Positions 53,018-62,349 of a stretch of DNA of 64,000 nucleotides are shown here, piece by piece (the first letter of the stretch is position 1; every line of letters starts with the position of its first letter). The stretch covers positions 3,658,001-3,722,000 of the forward strand of contig NZ_LT671418.1 in NCBI RefSeq assembly GCF_900130075.1, given 5' to 3'. The notes beneath the pieces are model-generated. The model was given only the letters and a program-made list of their open reading frames with translations. It was not told where the DNA came from and did no database searches. The position numbers and the translations under genes were made by a program. Source of the DNA: Herminiimonas arsenitoxidans (GTDB taxonomy: Bacteria; Pseudomonadota; Gammaproteobacteria; Burkholderiales; Burkholderiaceae_D).

Positions 53018-54487
53018 TTATTCCGGCAAAGCTTCTTCGCGCCACTGCAGGCCGTCGCGGCCGATCAGCGCGCTCGATGCGGCTGGCCCCCAGGTGCCAG
53101 CTGCATACGGAAGTGGTTCGTTGCCGTCTTGTTCCCAGTGGCGCAGTACAGGCTCGACCCATTCCCACGCTGCTTCCAGTTCATCGCTGCGCATGAACAG
53201 CGTCAGTTGACCGCGCAATACGTCTAGCAGCAAGCGCTCGTAGGCATCCATGCGTGGTGCTTTGAAGGTCTCTGCAAAATCGAGTTCGAGTTCGACCGGT
53301 TTCAGACGCATGCCGTCGCCGGGTGTTTTTGCCATCAAGTTCAATTGTAGGCCGTCATCTGGTTGCAGACGAATGACCAGACAGTTCGGCTGGAAGCTGC
53401 TGGTCGATTGCGCAAAGATGGAGTGCGGAATTGCCTTGAAGCGCACGACGATTTCTGCCAATTGATCGGCCATGCGTTTGCCGGTACGCAAATAGAAGGG
53501 CACGCCGGCCCAACGCCATGTATCGATCTCGGCTTTGACTGCGACGAAGGTTTCGGTATTCGAATCCGGGTCGGAATTTTTTTCCTGTCTGTAACCGGGA
53601 ACAGCTTTTCCATCGACATGACCTGCGCGGTATTGACCGCGGATGATGTTCTTGGCCAGTGCGTTTTGCGTGAATGGCTTTAGTGAGCGCAATACCTTCA
53701 GCTTTTCGTCACGGACTGCGTCAGGTGTAACAGATAGCGGCGGTTCCATTGCGACGATACATAGCAATTGCAGCAAATGATTTTGCAGCATGTCACGCAA
53801 GGCGCCAGATGTTTCGTAATAGCCCATGCGATTGCCGACGCCGATTTCTTCCGCGATCGTGATCTGTACATCGGAAATCCATTCGCGGCGCCACAGTGGT
53901 TCGAACAACACATTGCCGAAGCGCAGTGCGAGTAGATTTTGTACCGCTTCCTTGCCGAGGTAATGATCGATCCGGTAAATCTGCGATTCTTTGAAGACCA
54001 GGCTGACTTCCTGATTGATCTGTTTGGCGCTGGCGAGATCGCGGCCTAGCGGTTTTTCCAGAACGACGCGGGAATTCTCGGTTGCCAATCCACGTGCGGA
54101 TAGATTGTGGCAAATCTTGGCGAACAGGGTAGGCGGTGTCGCGAGATAAAAGACGCGTGTGAGCGCAGGATTATCGCGCAAGGCATCATTCAGCGTTTGA
54201 TAGGTATCAACATTGCTCGCATCCAGCGAAACGTATTTGATACGGGCGCAGAATTTTTCCCATACCGCTGGCGTTAAGGTTTTTTCGTTGATATGCGGCT
54301 TGGCATTTTCATTTAGCGTATTAACAAACTCTTCCTGGCTCCAGCTATGGCGACCGACGCAAATGATCTGTGCCGCAGGAGGCAAATCCCCGGCGCGGTC
54401 ACGAGCATACAGCGCAGGAATGAGTTTGCGCATCGACAGGTCGCCGCCGCCGCCAAACAAGACAAGATCAAAATCGGTGAGAGCCAT
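53018..54487 (-). CDS. zwf: glucose-6-phosphate 1-dehydrogenase
   Basis: A 489-residue NADP-linked dehydrogenase that commits glucose-6-phosphate to the pentose phosphate/Entner-Doudoroff routes. N-terminal nucleotide loop DLVLFGGGGDLSMRKLIPAL (GGGGDLS in place of the commoner GASGDLA/T), catalytic signature RIDHYLGKEAVQNLLALRF and substrate region PFYLRTGKRM. The next gene downstream is hexR (15-bp gap), whereas many genomes place pgl here. Start lies 41 bp after pgi. Confidence 0.95.
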   Translation of the reverse strand: MALTDFDLVLFGGGGDLSMRKLIPALYARDRAGDLPPAAQIICVGRHSWSQEEFVNTLNENAKPHINEKTLTPAVWEKFCARIKYVSLDASNVDTYQTLNDALRDNPALTRVFYLATPPTLFAKICHNLSARGLATENSRVVLEKPLGRDLASAKQINQEVSLVFKESQIYRIDHYLGKEAVQNLLALRFGNVLFEPLWRREWISDVQITIAEEIGVGNRMGYYETSGALRDMLQNHLLQLLCIVAMEPPLSVTPDAVRDEKLKVLRSLKPFTQNALAKNIIRGQYRAGHVDGKAVPGYRQEKNSDPDSNTETFVAVKAEIDTWRWAGVPFYLRTGKRMADQLAEIVVRFKAIPHSIFAQSTSSFQPNCLVIRLQPDDGLQLNLMAKTPGDGMRLKPVELELDFAETFKAPRMDAYERLLLDVLRGQLTLFMRSDELEAAWEWVEPVLRHWEQDGNEPLPYAAGTWGPAASSALIGRDGLQWREEALPE

Positions 54488-54528
54488 GGTAGTGAAGAAG
54501 GTTGTATGAGTAAGTGTTCGTTAGAACG

Positions 54529-56181
54529 TTATTGTTTGTTTTGTAGTGCAGTCTTGGCGCGTGCAATCAAACCATTGGTCGAGCTATCGTGTGTCTCAGG
54601 TTTTGTTTGATTACTCAATTCGGCCTGAATGTTTTTTGCCAGTATTTTGCCCAGCTCAACACCCCATTGATCGAAACTGTTAATACCCCAGATTGCGCCT
54701 TGTACAAACACCTTGTGTTCATACAGTGCAATTAACGCACCCAGTGTGCTCGGGGTTAACGCATCCATCAAAATAGTGTTGCTTGGGCGATTGCCGCGGA
54801 AGATGCGATGTGGCAGCAGTTTTTCGATTTCTGCTGCTGGTAATCCTTGTGCCTGCATATCGGCGCGTACTTCATCGGCATTTTTGCCGCGCATAAAGGC
54901 TTCGGATTGCGCGAAGCAATTGGCCAGTAACAAGACCTGGTGTTCTTTCATCGTATGCGATGGTGTCAGCGCAGCGATGAAGTCGACCGCCATGATGTCG
55001 GTGCCTTGATGCAGCAATTGGAAATAGGCATGTTGGCCATTGGTGCCGACATCGCCCCAGATAACTGGGCAGGTTGCGACTTCTACTTTTGTACCGTCAA
55101 CCTGAGTGCTCTTGCCATTGCTTTCCATTTCCAGTTGTTGCAGATAACCGGGGAATAGACGCAAATCCTGATGATAAGGCGCGATTGAAATGGATGTGCT
55201 GCCGATAAAGTTACGGTTCCAGATGCCGATCAAGGCGAGGATGACAGGCAGATTTTTTTCCAGTGGCGCATCTTGGAAGTGCTGATCCATGGCATGCGCG
55301 CCAGCAAGAAATTCTTTGAAGTGTTCGATGCCTATCGAGAGTACTAGTGCCAGGCCGATAGCAGACCACACTGAATAGCGGCCACCCACCCAATCCCAGA
55401 AAGGAAACATATTTTCTGGTGCGATGCCGAAGGCTTTTACTGCATCCAGATTGGTAGAAACGGCGACGAAGTGTTTGGCGAGATCTGCCTCACTCGCGTG
55501 CTTCAAGAACCATGCGCGTGCTGATTGCGCATTCATCATGGTTTCTTCGGTATGGAAACTTTTGGAAGCGATGATGAATAAAGTCGTAGCGGGGTTGACG
55601 CGCGACAAAATGGCATCCAGATCATGCCCGTCTACATTGGAGACGAAATGCGTGATCAGGCGAGGGTGTGCGAAGGAACGTAGTGCCTGGCATGTCATCT
55701 TTGGACCAAGGTAGGAGCCACCTATGCCGATGTTGACAATGTCGGTAATCTCGCGACCATCGAAGCCGCGCCATTCGCCGGAACGCACGCGTTCGGCAAA
55801 CACGCCCATCTGATCCAGTACAGCTTGTATATCGGGGACGATGTCCTTGTTGTCCAGCATCAGCTTTTCGTTACGCGGTTTGCGCAAGGCAGTATGCAGG
55901 ACTGCACGGTGTTCTGTGCGATTAACTTCTTTGCCGGCGAACATGTCGTCACGTAGCGCCTCTACCTGCGTATCGCGGGCGAGTGCGTACAGCAATGTCA
56001 TAGTCTTGTCATCGACAATATTTTTGGAGTAATCAAGGAACAGACCTGCGCCTTCAGTGGATAATTTGGCGAAGCGAGCAGGGTCCTGTGCAAACAAGTC
56101 ACGGACTTGTCGGTCTTTGGTCTCGGTGTGATGCTGTTGCAGCGCCTTGAAGGCGATGGTGGCAGTAAGCGGTATGCGCAT
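54529..56181 (-). CDS. pgi: glucose-6-phosphate isomerase
   Basis: A 550-residue phosphoglucose isomerase of the classical long type. Signatures DIVNIGIGGSYLGPKM, SKSFHTEETMMNA, DWVGGRYSVWSAIGL, MESNGKSTQVDG, WGDVGTNGQHAYFQLLHQGTD and SFDQWGVELGK are intact. First gene of the minus-strand pgi-zwf-hexR-tal unit. A HexR-like palindrome lies 48 bp upstream of its start. Confidence 0.96.
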   Translation of the reverse strand: MRIPLTATIAFKALQQHHTETKDRQVRDLFAQDPARFAKLSTEGAGLFLDYSKNIVDDKTMTLLYALARDTQVEALRDDMFAGKEVNRTEHRAVLHTALRKPRNEKLMLDNKDIVPDIQAVLDQMGVFAERVRSGEWRGFDGREITDIVNIGIGGSYLGPKMTCQALRSFAHPRLITHFVSNVDGHDLDAILSRVNPATTLFIIASKSFHTEETMMNAQSARAWFLKHASEADLAKHFVAVSTNLDAVKAFGIAPENMFPFWDWVGGRYSVWSAIGLALVLSIGIEHFKEFLAGAHAMDQHFQDAPLEKNLPVILALIGIWNRNFIGSTSISIAPYHQDLRLFPGYLQQLEMESNGKSTQVDGTKVEVATCPVIWGDVGTNGQHAYFQLLHQGTDIMAVDFIAALTPSHTMKEHQVLLLANCFAQSEAFMRGKNADEVRADMQAQGLPAAEIEKLLPHRIFRGNRPSNTILMDALTPSTLGALIALYEHKVFVQGAIWGINSFDQWGVELGKILAKNIQAELSNQTKPETHDSSTNGLIARAKTALQNKQ

Positions 56182-56228
56182 GGGCAGTAGATGCGATCTA
56201 AGGTTGGTTGAAACTATACATCAATTTA

Positions 56229-56245
56229 TGGTAATTTCACTACAA
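56229..56245. promoter_or_regulatory. hexR box: candidate HexR operator, pgi-proximal
   Basis: On the minus strand reads TTGTAGTGAAATTACCA, agreeing at 14 of 15 positions with TGTARTnnnAYTACA as I recall the HexR consensus. 48 bp upstream of pgi. Confidence 0.6.
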
Positions 56246-56457
56246 ATAAATTTACTGTGAGCAATGCAAACAACGAATGTGCATGGCCGATTATTTGTAG
56301 CACGCCTGTAACGGATACTTGTTCCGATGGAAAGTTCAATCGAATGTCACATTTCGATGGTTTGTAATGAAACGGTCATTGAGTGAATTTCTTGCGCGAT
56401 AAGGAGTCTTACGTTTTCGCAGGAAAGTAAAAGATGATGGTAGTTCGATACAATTTG

Positions 56458-56474
56458 TTGTAGTAAAATTTCAA
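56458..56474. promoter_or_regulatory. hexR box: candidate HexR operator, edd-proximal
   Basis: TTGTAGTAAAATTTCAA on the plus strand, 22 bp before the edd ATG, close in sequence to the pgi-proximal site in reverse orientation. One position of the palindrome deviates. Confidence 0.55.
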
Positions 56475-56496
56475 AACTGTTTTTCAAGGAATTTAT

Positions 56497-58425
56497 ATGT
56501 CGCTCCATCCTGTTGTGACTGCCGTAACCGCAAGGATCGTAGAGCGTAGCCGGCCTTATCGCACTGCTTACCTGCAGCGTCTGGAACATGCGCGTCAAAA
56601 GGGTGTGCAGCGCAGTACACTTTCCTGCACCAATCTTGCCCACGGTTTTGCTGCGTTTCCGCAGAACGACAAGCTGGTGCTGAAGCAGCAAACCAATCCA
56701 TCCATCGCGATCATCTCTGCCTATAACGATATGTTGTCGGCGCATCAGCCGTTTGAGCGTTTTCCACAAATCATCAAGGATGCAGTGCGCAAAGCGGGTG
56801 GTGTTGCGCAATTTGCCGGCGGCGTGCCTGCGATGTGCGACGGCATTACGCAAGGTCAGCCGGGTATGGAGTTATCGCTGTTTTCGCGCGATACGATCGC
56901 CATGTCTACTGCGATCGCCTTGTCGCACAATATGTTCGATGCCGCCTTGTATCTCGGCGTATGCGACAAGATCGTGCCGGGACTAATAATCGGCGCATTG
57001 CACTTCGGACATTTGCCAGCGGTATTTGTGCCGGCTGGACCGATGACGAGCGGCATGTCGAACCCGGAAAAAGCCAGAATACGTCAACTGTATGCACAAG
57101 GGAAAATCGGGCGCGATGCCTTGTTGGACGCAGAAGGGCAGTCGTATCACGATGCCGGCACCTGTACTTTCTACGGTACAGCTAACAGTAACCAAATGTT
57201 GATGGAAGTGATGGGCCTGCATTTGCCAGGCGCTGCCTTCATCACGCCGAATACACCTTTGCGCGATGCCTTGACCGCAAGCGCAGCACAACGCGCGGTA
57301 GAAATCAGTGCACAAGGTAAAACTTACACACCTATCGGCCGTTTGGTCGATGAAAAGGTCATCGTCAACGCCGTCGTAGCCTTGCTCGCGACTGGTGGTT
57401 CTACCAATCACACTTTGCATCTGGTCGCGATGGCGAAGGCGGCTGGGATAGTGATCGATTGGGACGATTTCGATGCCTTGTCTAGTATCGCGCCTTTGGT
57501 TGCACGTATTTATCCGAATGGCGACGCCGATGTGAATCACTTCCATGCTGCAGGCGGCACCGGCTTCGTAATCCGTGAATTATTGGATGCAGGTTTATTG
57601 CATGACGATGTGACGACGATTCTTGGCCGTGGTTTGCGTGCGCATGCGACCGAACCATTCTTGCAGGATGACAAAGTAATCTGGAAATCTGCGGCAGCGG
57701 TCAGTGGCAATACAGATGTGTTGCGCACTGCAGGTCAGCCATTTTCGACGGATGGTGGCATGAAGCTGATGTCAGGCAATCTCGGTCGTGCGGTGGTGAA
57801 GGTATCGGCCGTCAAGGTGCAGCATCGCATCGTGGAGGCGCCGGCCATCGTGTTCGATTCGCAAGAAGCTTTCATGCATGCTTATCAGGCCGGTGAATTG
57901 AATCGCGACTTCATTGCCGTATTGCGCCATCAAGGCCCACGCGCGAACGGTATGCCGGAATTGCATGCGCTGACACCAGCGTTAGGCAGTTTGCAGGATG
58001 CGGGACGCCATGTCGCCTTGGTTACCGACGGTCGCATGTCTGGTGCTTCGGGCAAAGTGCCGGCAGCCATTCATGTATCGCCGGAAGTATTGGCTGGCGG
58101 TCCATTGGGACGTGTGCGTACTGGTGACATCATTCAATTGAATGCGGAAACCGGCGTGCTGCAAGCGCTTGTGCCTGAAGCAGAATGGGTGGCTCGCGGT
58201 GCAGAACCGGCTGACCTATCGCAAAACGAAATCGGTATGGGACGTGAGTTGTTTGCGATGTTCCGTCACTCAGTAAGTGCTGCAGAGGAAGGGGCAACAA
58301 CCTTTGGTCTGCCACCACCTTTGTTGGAAACTGACGAGGACAAAACGAGCAATACGCTTGCAGTGCCGGACGATGAACCGTTTGTCGATGAAGATAGTTT
58401 GATTGAGCGCCCAATAGGAAACTGA
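56497..58425 (+). CDS. edd: 6-phosphogluconate dehydratase
   Basis: A 642-residue IlvD/Edd-family 4Fe-4S dehydratase making KDPG. Edd-type features: [89 protein letters not shown] and [20 protein letters not shown]. The C-terminal tail beyond residue 610 is acidic and unconserved. Translationally linked to eda, whose ATG lies one base after the stop. The RBS AAGGAA lies 7 nt upstream. Confidence 0.95.
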   Translation: MSLHPVVTAVTARIVERSRPYRTAYLQRLEHARQKGVQRSTLSCTNLAHGFAAFPQNDKLVLKQQTNPSIAIISAYNDMLSAHQPFERFPQIIKDAVRKAGGVAQFAGGVPAMCDGITQGQPGMELSLFSRDTIAMSTAIALSHNMFDAALYLGVCDKIVPGLIIGALHFGHLPAVFVPAGPMTSGMSNPEKARIRQLYAQGKIGRDALLDAEGQSYHDAGTCTFYGTANSNQMLMEVMGLHLPGAAFITPNTPLRDALTASAAQRAVEISAQGKTYTPIGRLVDEKVIVNAVVALLATGGSTNHTLHLVAMAKAAGIVIDWDDFDALSSIAPLVARIYPNGDADVNHFHAAGGTGFVIRELLDAGLLHDDVTTILGRGLRAHATEPFLQDDKVIWKSAAAVSGNTDVLRTAGQPFSTDGGMKLMSGNLGRAVVKVSAVKVQHRIVEAPAIVFDSQEAFMHAYQAGELNRDFIAVLRHQGPRANGMPELHALTPALGSLQDAGRHVALVTDGRMSGASGKVPAAIHVSPEVLAGGPLGRVRTGDIIQLNAETGVLQALVPEAEWVARGAEPADLSQNEIGMGRELFAMFRHSVSAAEEGATTFGLPPPLLETDEDKTSNTLAVPDDEPFVDEDSLIERPIGN

Positions 58426-58426
58426 C

Positions 58427-59047
58427 ATGAATCTGCTGGAAATAATGCGTGCCTCGCCGGTCATCCCGGTCATTGCCATCGATGATTTGAAGCATGCAGT
58501 GCCGCTGGCGCGTGCGCTGGTTGCAGGCGGCATACGCGTATTGGAAGTGACTTTGCGTACGCAGCACGGTTTGGCTGCGATCCGCGCAATTGCAGAACAA
58601 GTGCCGGAAGCTATTCTTGGTGTGGGGACTTTGACGCGACGTGAAGATTTTGTGGCCGCACGTGATGCTGGTGCGGTTTTTGGTGTTTCGCCGGGATTGA
58701 CGATGGAGTTGATCGAAGGTTCACGTTCTAGTGGTTTGCCTTTGTTGCCGGGCGTGATGACACCGTCGGAAGTAATGTCGGCACGTGAAGTCGGTTTTCA
58801 TCAATTGAAGTTGTTTCCTGCTGTGCCGGCTGGTGGCGTCGGGATGCTGAATGCGATTGCTGGGCCGTTGCCGGATGTGTTGTTTTGCCCGACGGGTGGG
58901 ATTTCGCAGGAGACTGCGGCGCAGTTCCTTGCATGTAAAAATGTCGCGTGTGTGGGTGGGTCTTGGTTGACGCCTAAGGATGCGTTGGCGGCTGGGGATT
59001 GGGCGAGGGTTGAGGCCTTGGCGAAGGCGGCTTCTGGGTTGAGGTGA
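58427..59047 (+). CDS. eda: KDPG/KHG aldolase
   Basis: A 206-residue class I aldolase that splits KDPG into pyruvate and glyceraldehyde-3-phosphate, completing the Entner-Doudoroff pathway. Glu40 (VLEVTLRT) and Schiff-base Lys128 (FHQLKLFPAVPAGG) are in the family positions; LGVGTLTRREDFVAARDAGA and CPTGGI bind phosphate. It follows edd with one intervening base. A short terminator comes 24 bp later. Confidence 0.96.
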   Translation: MNLLEIMRASPVIPVIAIDDLKHAVPLARALVAGGIRVLEVTLRTQHGLAAIRAIAEQVPEAILGVGTLTRREDFVAARDAGAVFGVSPGLTMELIEGSRSSGLPLLPGVMTPSEVMSAREVGFHQLKLFPAVPAGGVGMLNAIAGPLPDVLFCPTGGISQETAAQFLACKNVACVGGSWLTPKDALAAGDWARVEALAKAASGLR

Positions 59048-59070
59048 TGTTTAGGGTGTTTTGATAAAGA

Positions 59071-59092
59071 GGCCGCTTTGAGCGGCTTTTTT
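59071..59092 (+). terminator. rho-independent terminator after eda
   Basis: Stem GCCGCT/AGCGGC with loop TTG followed by TTTTTT, within 45 bp of the eda stop. Confidence 0.85.
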
Positions 59093-59139
59093 ATTGGTGT
59101 TTGATTTTGGTTTGTTTTTGTTGATGTGGTTCTTTCTTC

Positions 59140-59638
59140 GAGTTGGCTCAGCATGCCGGGGGTAGCCCGGCGGCTACTCACTTTCTTTGCTTCGCCAAAG
59201 AAAGTAAGCAAAGAAAGGCGACCGCGGAGCCGCTGCCCTTCGGGTTCCCGTTTGCGCAGAACAAAAAATGGGAAGTGAACGAAACTCGCTAACGCTCAGA
59301 CAACGTTCACTTCTTTATCCATTTTCTGCCCCACACAAACGGCAGCGTCAGAGCGGACTTACTTCTACAGCCTCTTTGAGTCATCTATCTAGTTTGAATT
59401 TACAAGGCTGTTGTCGTTCCGCATGTGACGTTGCCAAGACAAGCCATCGTCTGGCGGAGTACGGGCGCAAACATGTTTGAGCGTAGCGAGTTGGTTTGCG
59501 CCCTCGACTGATGATGGCTTGCCTTGGGTACCCGCTTTAGCGGGCAGCGGCTTCGCGGTCGCCTTCTTTTGCTTACTTTTCTTGGCGAAGTAAGAAAAGT
59601 GAGTAGCTGCCGGGCTACCCCCGGCAATCCAACTCTCC
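59140..59638. repeat. 500-bp self-complementary intergenic element
   Basis: Two long arms in inverted orientation, 59140-59250 and 59526-59638, share the run GCCGGGGGTAGCCCGGC, then a GCTACTCACTT segment, an AAGAAAGTAAGCAAA-type segment and GGCGACCGCG(G/A)AGCCGCTGCCC. The central 275 bp holds further inverted pairs, such as GAAGTGAACG/CGTTCACTTC (about 59270-59313) and GGCGCAAAC/GTTTGCGCC. Short frames inside it appear spurious. It resembles a class of intergenic repeat I associate with Burkholderiales genomes, but the copy number cannot be judged here. No integrase or transposase. Confidence 0.7.
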
Positions 59639-59786
59639 AAGGAGAGAGAACAGCATCAGCAATAAAAAGAAGAAAATCTCCCTAAAATCCAGCATAGACA
59701 CATCTTTCATCTATGTGTAAGGTTTAACCATCAGCTGTACGTTCCACGCCCATCCGTCGTCAATAAAAACAATCCGGGGCCACCCT

Positions 59787-61541
59787 ATGCATGGAGCTGA
59801 ATTCATTCAGGATCTGGCAGTGATCATGCTGATCGCCGGCATAGTCACGATTTTGTTCCATCATTTCAAACAGCCTGTCGTCCTTGGCTACATTCTTGCT
59901 GGCGTGATCATAGGCCCGCATACACCACCTTTTGAACTGATTCACGACGACAGGACGATCAAGATCGTGGCTGAGCTTGGTGTCGTGTTCTTGATGTTTT
60001 CTCTTGGCCTTGAATTCAATCTGAAAAAACTGAGTAGCGTCGGTGTGACTGCTTTCATCGCGGCATTTGGGGAAATCGTTCTGATGACCTGGATAGGTTA
60101 TGAAATCGGGCAGTACTTCAAATGGAATACGATGGATTCGCTGTTCCTTGGTGCGATGCTGGCGATTTCTTCGACGACGATTATCGTCAAGGCGCTGGAT
60201 GAGTTGGGAATGAAGAATGAGCGTTTTGCTCAGCTTATTTTTGGCATTCTGATCGTGGAAGACATTCTGGCCATCGGCATGATTGCGCTGTTGTCTGGTA
60301 TCGCAATGAATGGTTCGGTCGATGCCGGCGACGTGTTCGTTACTGTCGGCAAGCTATCACTTTTCATGATCGTGGCACTGGTGCTGGGCTTGTTGATGGT
60401 GCCGCGCTTGTTGGCTTATGTAGCGAAGTTCAAGAGTAATGAAGTTTTCCTGATCACGGTGCTGGGTTTGTGTTTCGGTTTCTGTCTGCTGGTTTTGCAA
60501 TTGGAATACAGCATTGCGTTGGGTGCCTTCATGATAGGCGCGATCATGGCAGAGGCGCGGCAGTTGCATTTGATTGAGCGCTTGATTGCACCTATCCGCG
60601 ATATGTTCAGTGCCTTGTTCTTCGTCGGTGTGGGTTTGTTGTTCAATCCTACTGTGTTGGTAACGTATGCATTGCCGATTGCCTTGATCACGGTCGCGGT
60701 TGTCCTCGGTAAGGTATTTGCCTGCGGACTCGGTACCTTTGTTGCCGGTAACGATGGCAAGACTTCGCTGCGTGTTGGTATGGGTTTGTCGCAGATTGGA
60801 GAGTTCTCTTTCATCATTGCATCGCTTGGTTTGACCTTGCAGGTCACCAGCGATTTCCTGTATCCGATAGTCGTGGCGGTCTCGGCTGTGACGACCTTGT
60901 TGACGCCGTATTTAATCAAGCTGGCTGATCCTTTATCGCAGCGTGCGGCATCGGCCATGCCGAGTAATATCAGTCGCGTCGCCAATCGTTATACGTCGTG
61001 GCTGCAAAGCAATCAACTTGAAGGCGACCGCGCGATGCTGGCCAAGATAGTGATGCGCATAGTGGCGCAAGTAATCGTCAATTGCGCGATGACGGCTGCG
61101 GTCTTTCTGGCTGGGATTTATATCTTTGGGGCGATTGAAAAAAGTCTGGCTTCATCGATTGCTGATGAACATATTCAAAAAGCCATTGTATTTGGCGGTG
61201 CATTAGCCGTTTCTTTACCGTTCTTGATTGCGACTTATCGCAAATTGAATGCATTGAGCTTGCTGCTGGCGGAGATCATCATTGGCGATGGCGGCAAGTT
61301 TGTACATGGCTTGCGTCGCGTGATTGCCGAGGTGATTCCGGCGCTATCGATAATTGGGATTCTTCTTTTGATAGGCTTATTGAGCGCGAGCATACTGCCG
61401 CCGACCAATGTGCTGATCGTACTGCTGGTTGCAGCCGCGATATTGACGGCTGTACTGTGGAAGACTTTTGTACGCTGGCATTCCAGCTTGCAAATCGCGC
61501 TTTTCGAGACCTTGGAAGAGCATGTGGACGAAAAAGCTTGA
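59787..61541 (+). CDS. CPA2 cation:proton antiporter (Kef-like core) without RCK domain
   Basis: A 584-residue inner-membrane antiporter. Residues 1 to about 385 form the CPA2 core: LGYILAGVIIGPHTPP, VFLMFSLGLEFNLKKL, AMLAISSTTIIVKALDELG, ILIVEDILAIGMIAL, LQLEYSIALGAFMIGAIMAE and GVGLLFNP. In place of the usual C-terminal TrkA-N/RCK nucleotide-binding domain the last 150 residues show about four further membrane helices and a short polar tail (LEEHVDEKA). It probably exchanges K+ or Na+ for H+. Single gene, downstream of the structured repeat and 103 bp ahead of rpiA. Confidence 0.88.
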   Translation: MHGAEFIQDLAVIMLIAGIVTILFHHFKQPVVLGYILAGVIIGPHTPPFELIHDDRTIKIVAELGVVFLMFSLGLEFNLKKLSSVGVTAFIAAFGEIVLMTWIGYEIGQYFKWNTMDSLFLGAMLAISSTTIIVKALDELGMKNERFAQLIFGILIVEDILAIGMIALLSGIAMNGSVDAGDVFVTVGKLSLFMIVALVLGLLMVPRLLAYVAKFKSNEVFLITVLGLCFGFCLLVLQLEYSIALGAFMIGAIMAEARQLHLIERLIAPIRDMFSALFFVGVGLLFNPTVLVTYALPIALITVAVVLGKVFACGLGTFVAGNDGKTSLRVGMGLSQIGEFSFIIASLGLTLQVTSDFLYPIVVAVSAVTTLLTPYLIKLADPLSQRAASAMPSNISRVANRYTSWLQSNQLEGDRAMLAKIVMRIVAQVIVNCAMTAAVFLAGIYIFGAIEKSLASSIADEHIQKAIVFGGALAVSLPFLIATYRKLNALSLLLAEIIIGDGGKFVHGLRRVIAEVIPALSIIGILLLIGLLSASILPPTNVLIVLLVAAAILTAVLWKTFVRWHSSLQIALFETLEEHVDEKA

Positions 61542-61602
61542 TATGAAGGCAACGATATAGTCATTTTTACCGTGTAGACGGGATGCTGATGCGGGCATCC
61601 GT

Positions 61603-61608
61603 TAAAAT
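61603..61608 (+). promoter_or_regulatory. probable -10 element of rpiA
   Basis: TAAAAT followed by AGCGG, 36 bp before the rpiA ATG. A GGATGC/GCATCC hairpin (61581-61600) sits directly before it and may terminate the antiporter transcript. Confidence 0.45.
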
Positions 61609-61643
61609 AGCGGACTTCCAAATTCCTTTTTCTGTGTATAGCC

Positions 61644-62315
61644 ATGACCCAAGACGAAATGAAGCAAGCAGTCGCCCGCGCTGCCATCGATTATGTAGTG
61701 ACAGGCGAAATTATCGGCGTCGGCACGGGTTCTACGGCCAATTTCTTCATAGACGAGTTGGGCAAGATCAAGGATCGCATCAAGGGTGCGGTTGCATCGT
61801 CCGAGGCGACGGCAGAGCGTTTGCGTGCGCATGGCATTACCATTTTTGATTTGAACGATATCGACTCGATGTCGGTATATATCGATGGCGCGGATGAAAT
61901 TACATCAGATGGTGCGATGGTCAAGGGCGGCGGTGCGGCATTGACACGCGAAAAAATCGTTGCTTCAGTTGCCAAACAATTTGTTTGTATCGCTGATGGT
62001 TCCAAGCTGGTGGATAAGCTGGGTAACTTCCCGTTGCCGGTAGAAGTGATTCCGATGGCACAAGCAGTTGTTGCGCGTAAACTGGCTGCGCTCGGTGGTG
62101 AGCCGCGCTTGCGTGTGAAGGATGGCAAGCCAGTGGTGACTGATAACGGCTGTTACATCATTGATGTGCTGGGTTTGCAGATACAGAATCCCGCAGAGCT
62201 TGAAGCGCAGATCAACGATATCGTCGGCGTAGTGACGGTGGGCTTGTTTGCACGACGTGGCGCGAATGTTGGCTTGCTGGGAACTGCCGATGGTGTGAAG
62301 CGCTTGAGCTTCTAA
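61644..62315 (+). CDS. rpiA: ribose-5-phosphate isomerase A
   Basis: A 223-residue RpiA interconverting ribose-5-phosphate and ribulose-5-phosphate. Motifs: [62 protein letters not shown] (catalytic Glu) and [21 protein letters not shown]. Its own promoter-like -10 lies just upstream. It links to the hexose-phosphate genes metabolically, not by operon. Confidence 0.96.
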   Translation: MTQDEMKQAVARAAIDYVVTGEIIGVGTGSTANFFIDELGKIKDRIKGAVASSEATAERLRAHGITIFDLNDIDSMSVYIDGADEITSDGAMVKGGGAALTREKIVASVAKQFVCIADGSKLVDKLGNFPLPVEVIPMAQAVVARKLAALGGEPRLRVKDGKPVVTDNGCYIIDVLGLQIQNPAELEAQINDIVGVVTVGLFARRGANVGLLGTADGVKRLSF

Positions 62316-62349
62316 TTGCAGCAACAACAGCTTATTCAAACAGAGCAGC

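Larger units (their letters stand above)
56182..56496. promoter_or_regulatory. divergent pgi/edd promoter region
   Basis: 315 bases without a gene. It carries promoters for both operons and two HexR-like sites, one near each gene, listed separately. The remainder shows nothing I recognise. Confidence 0.6.

Noticed and set aside
59389..59640. Short minus-strand frames in the 59-kb repeat
   Set aside because: Translations of repeat arms are often annotated as proteins, but they have no start context or conserved pattern here.
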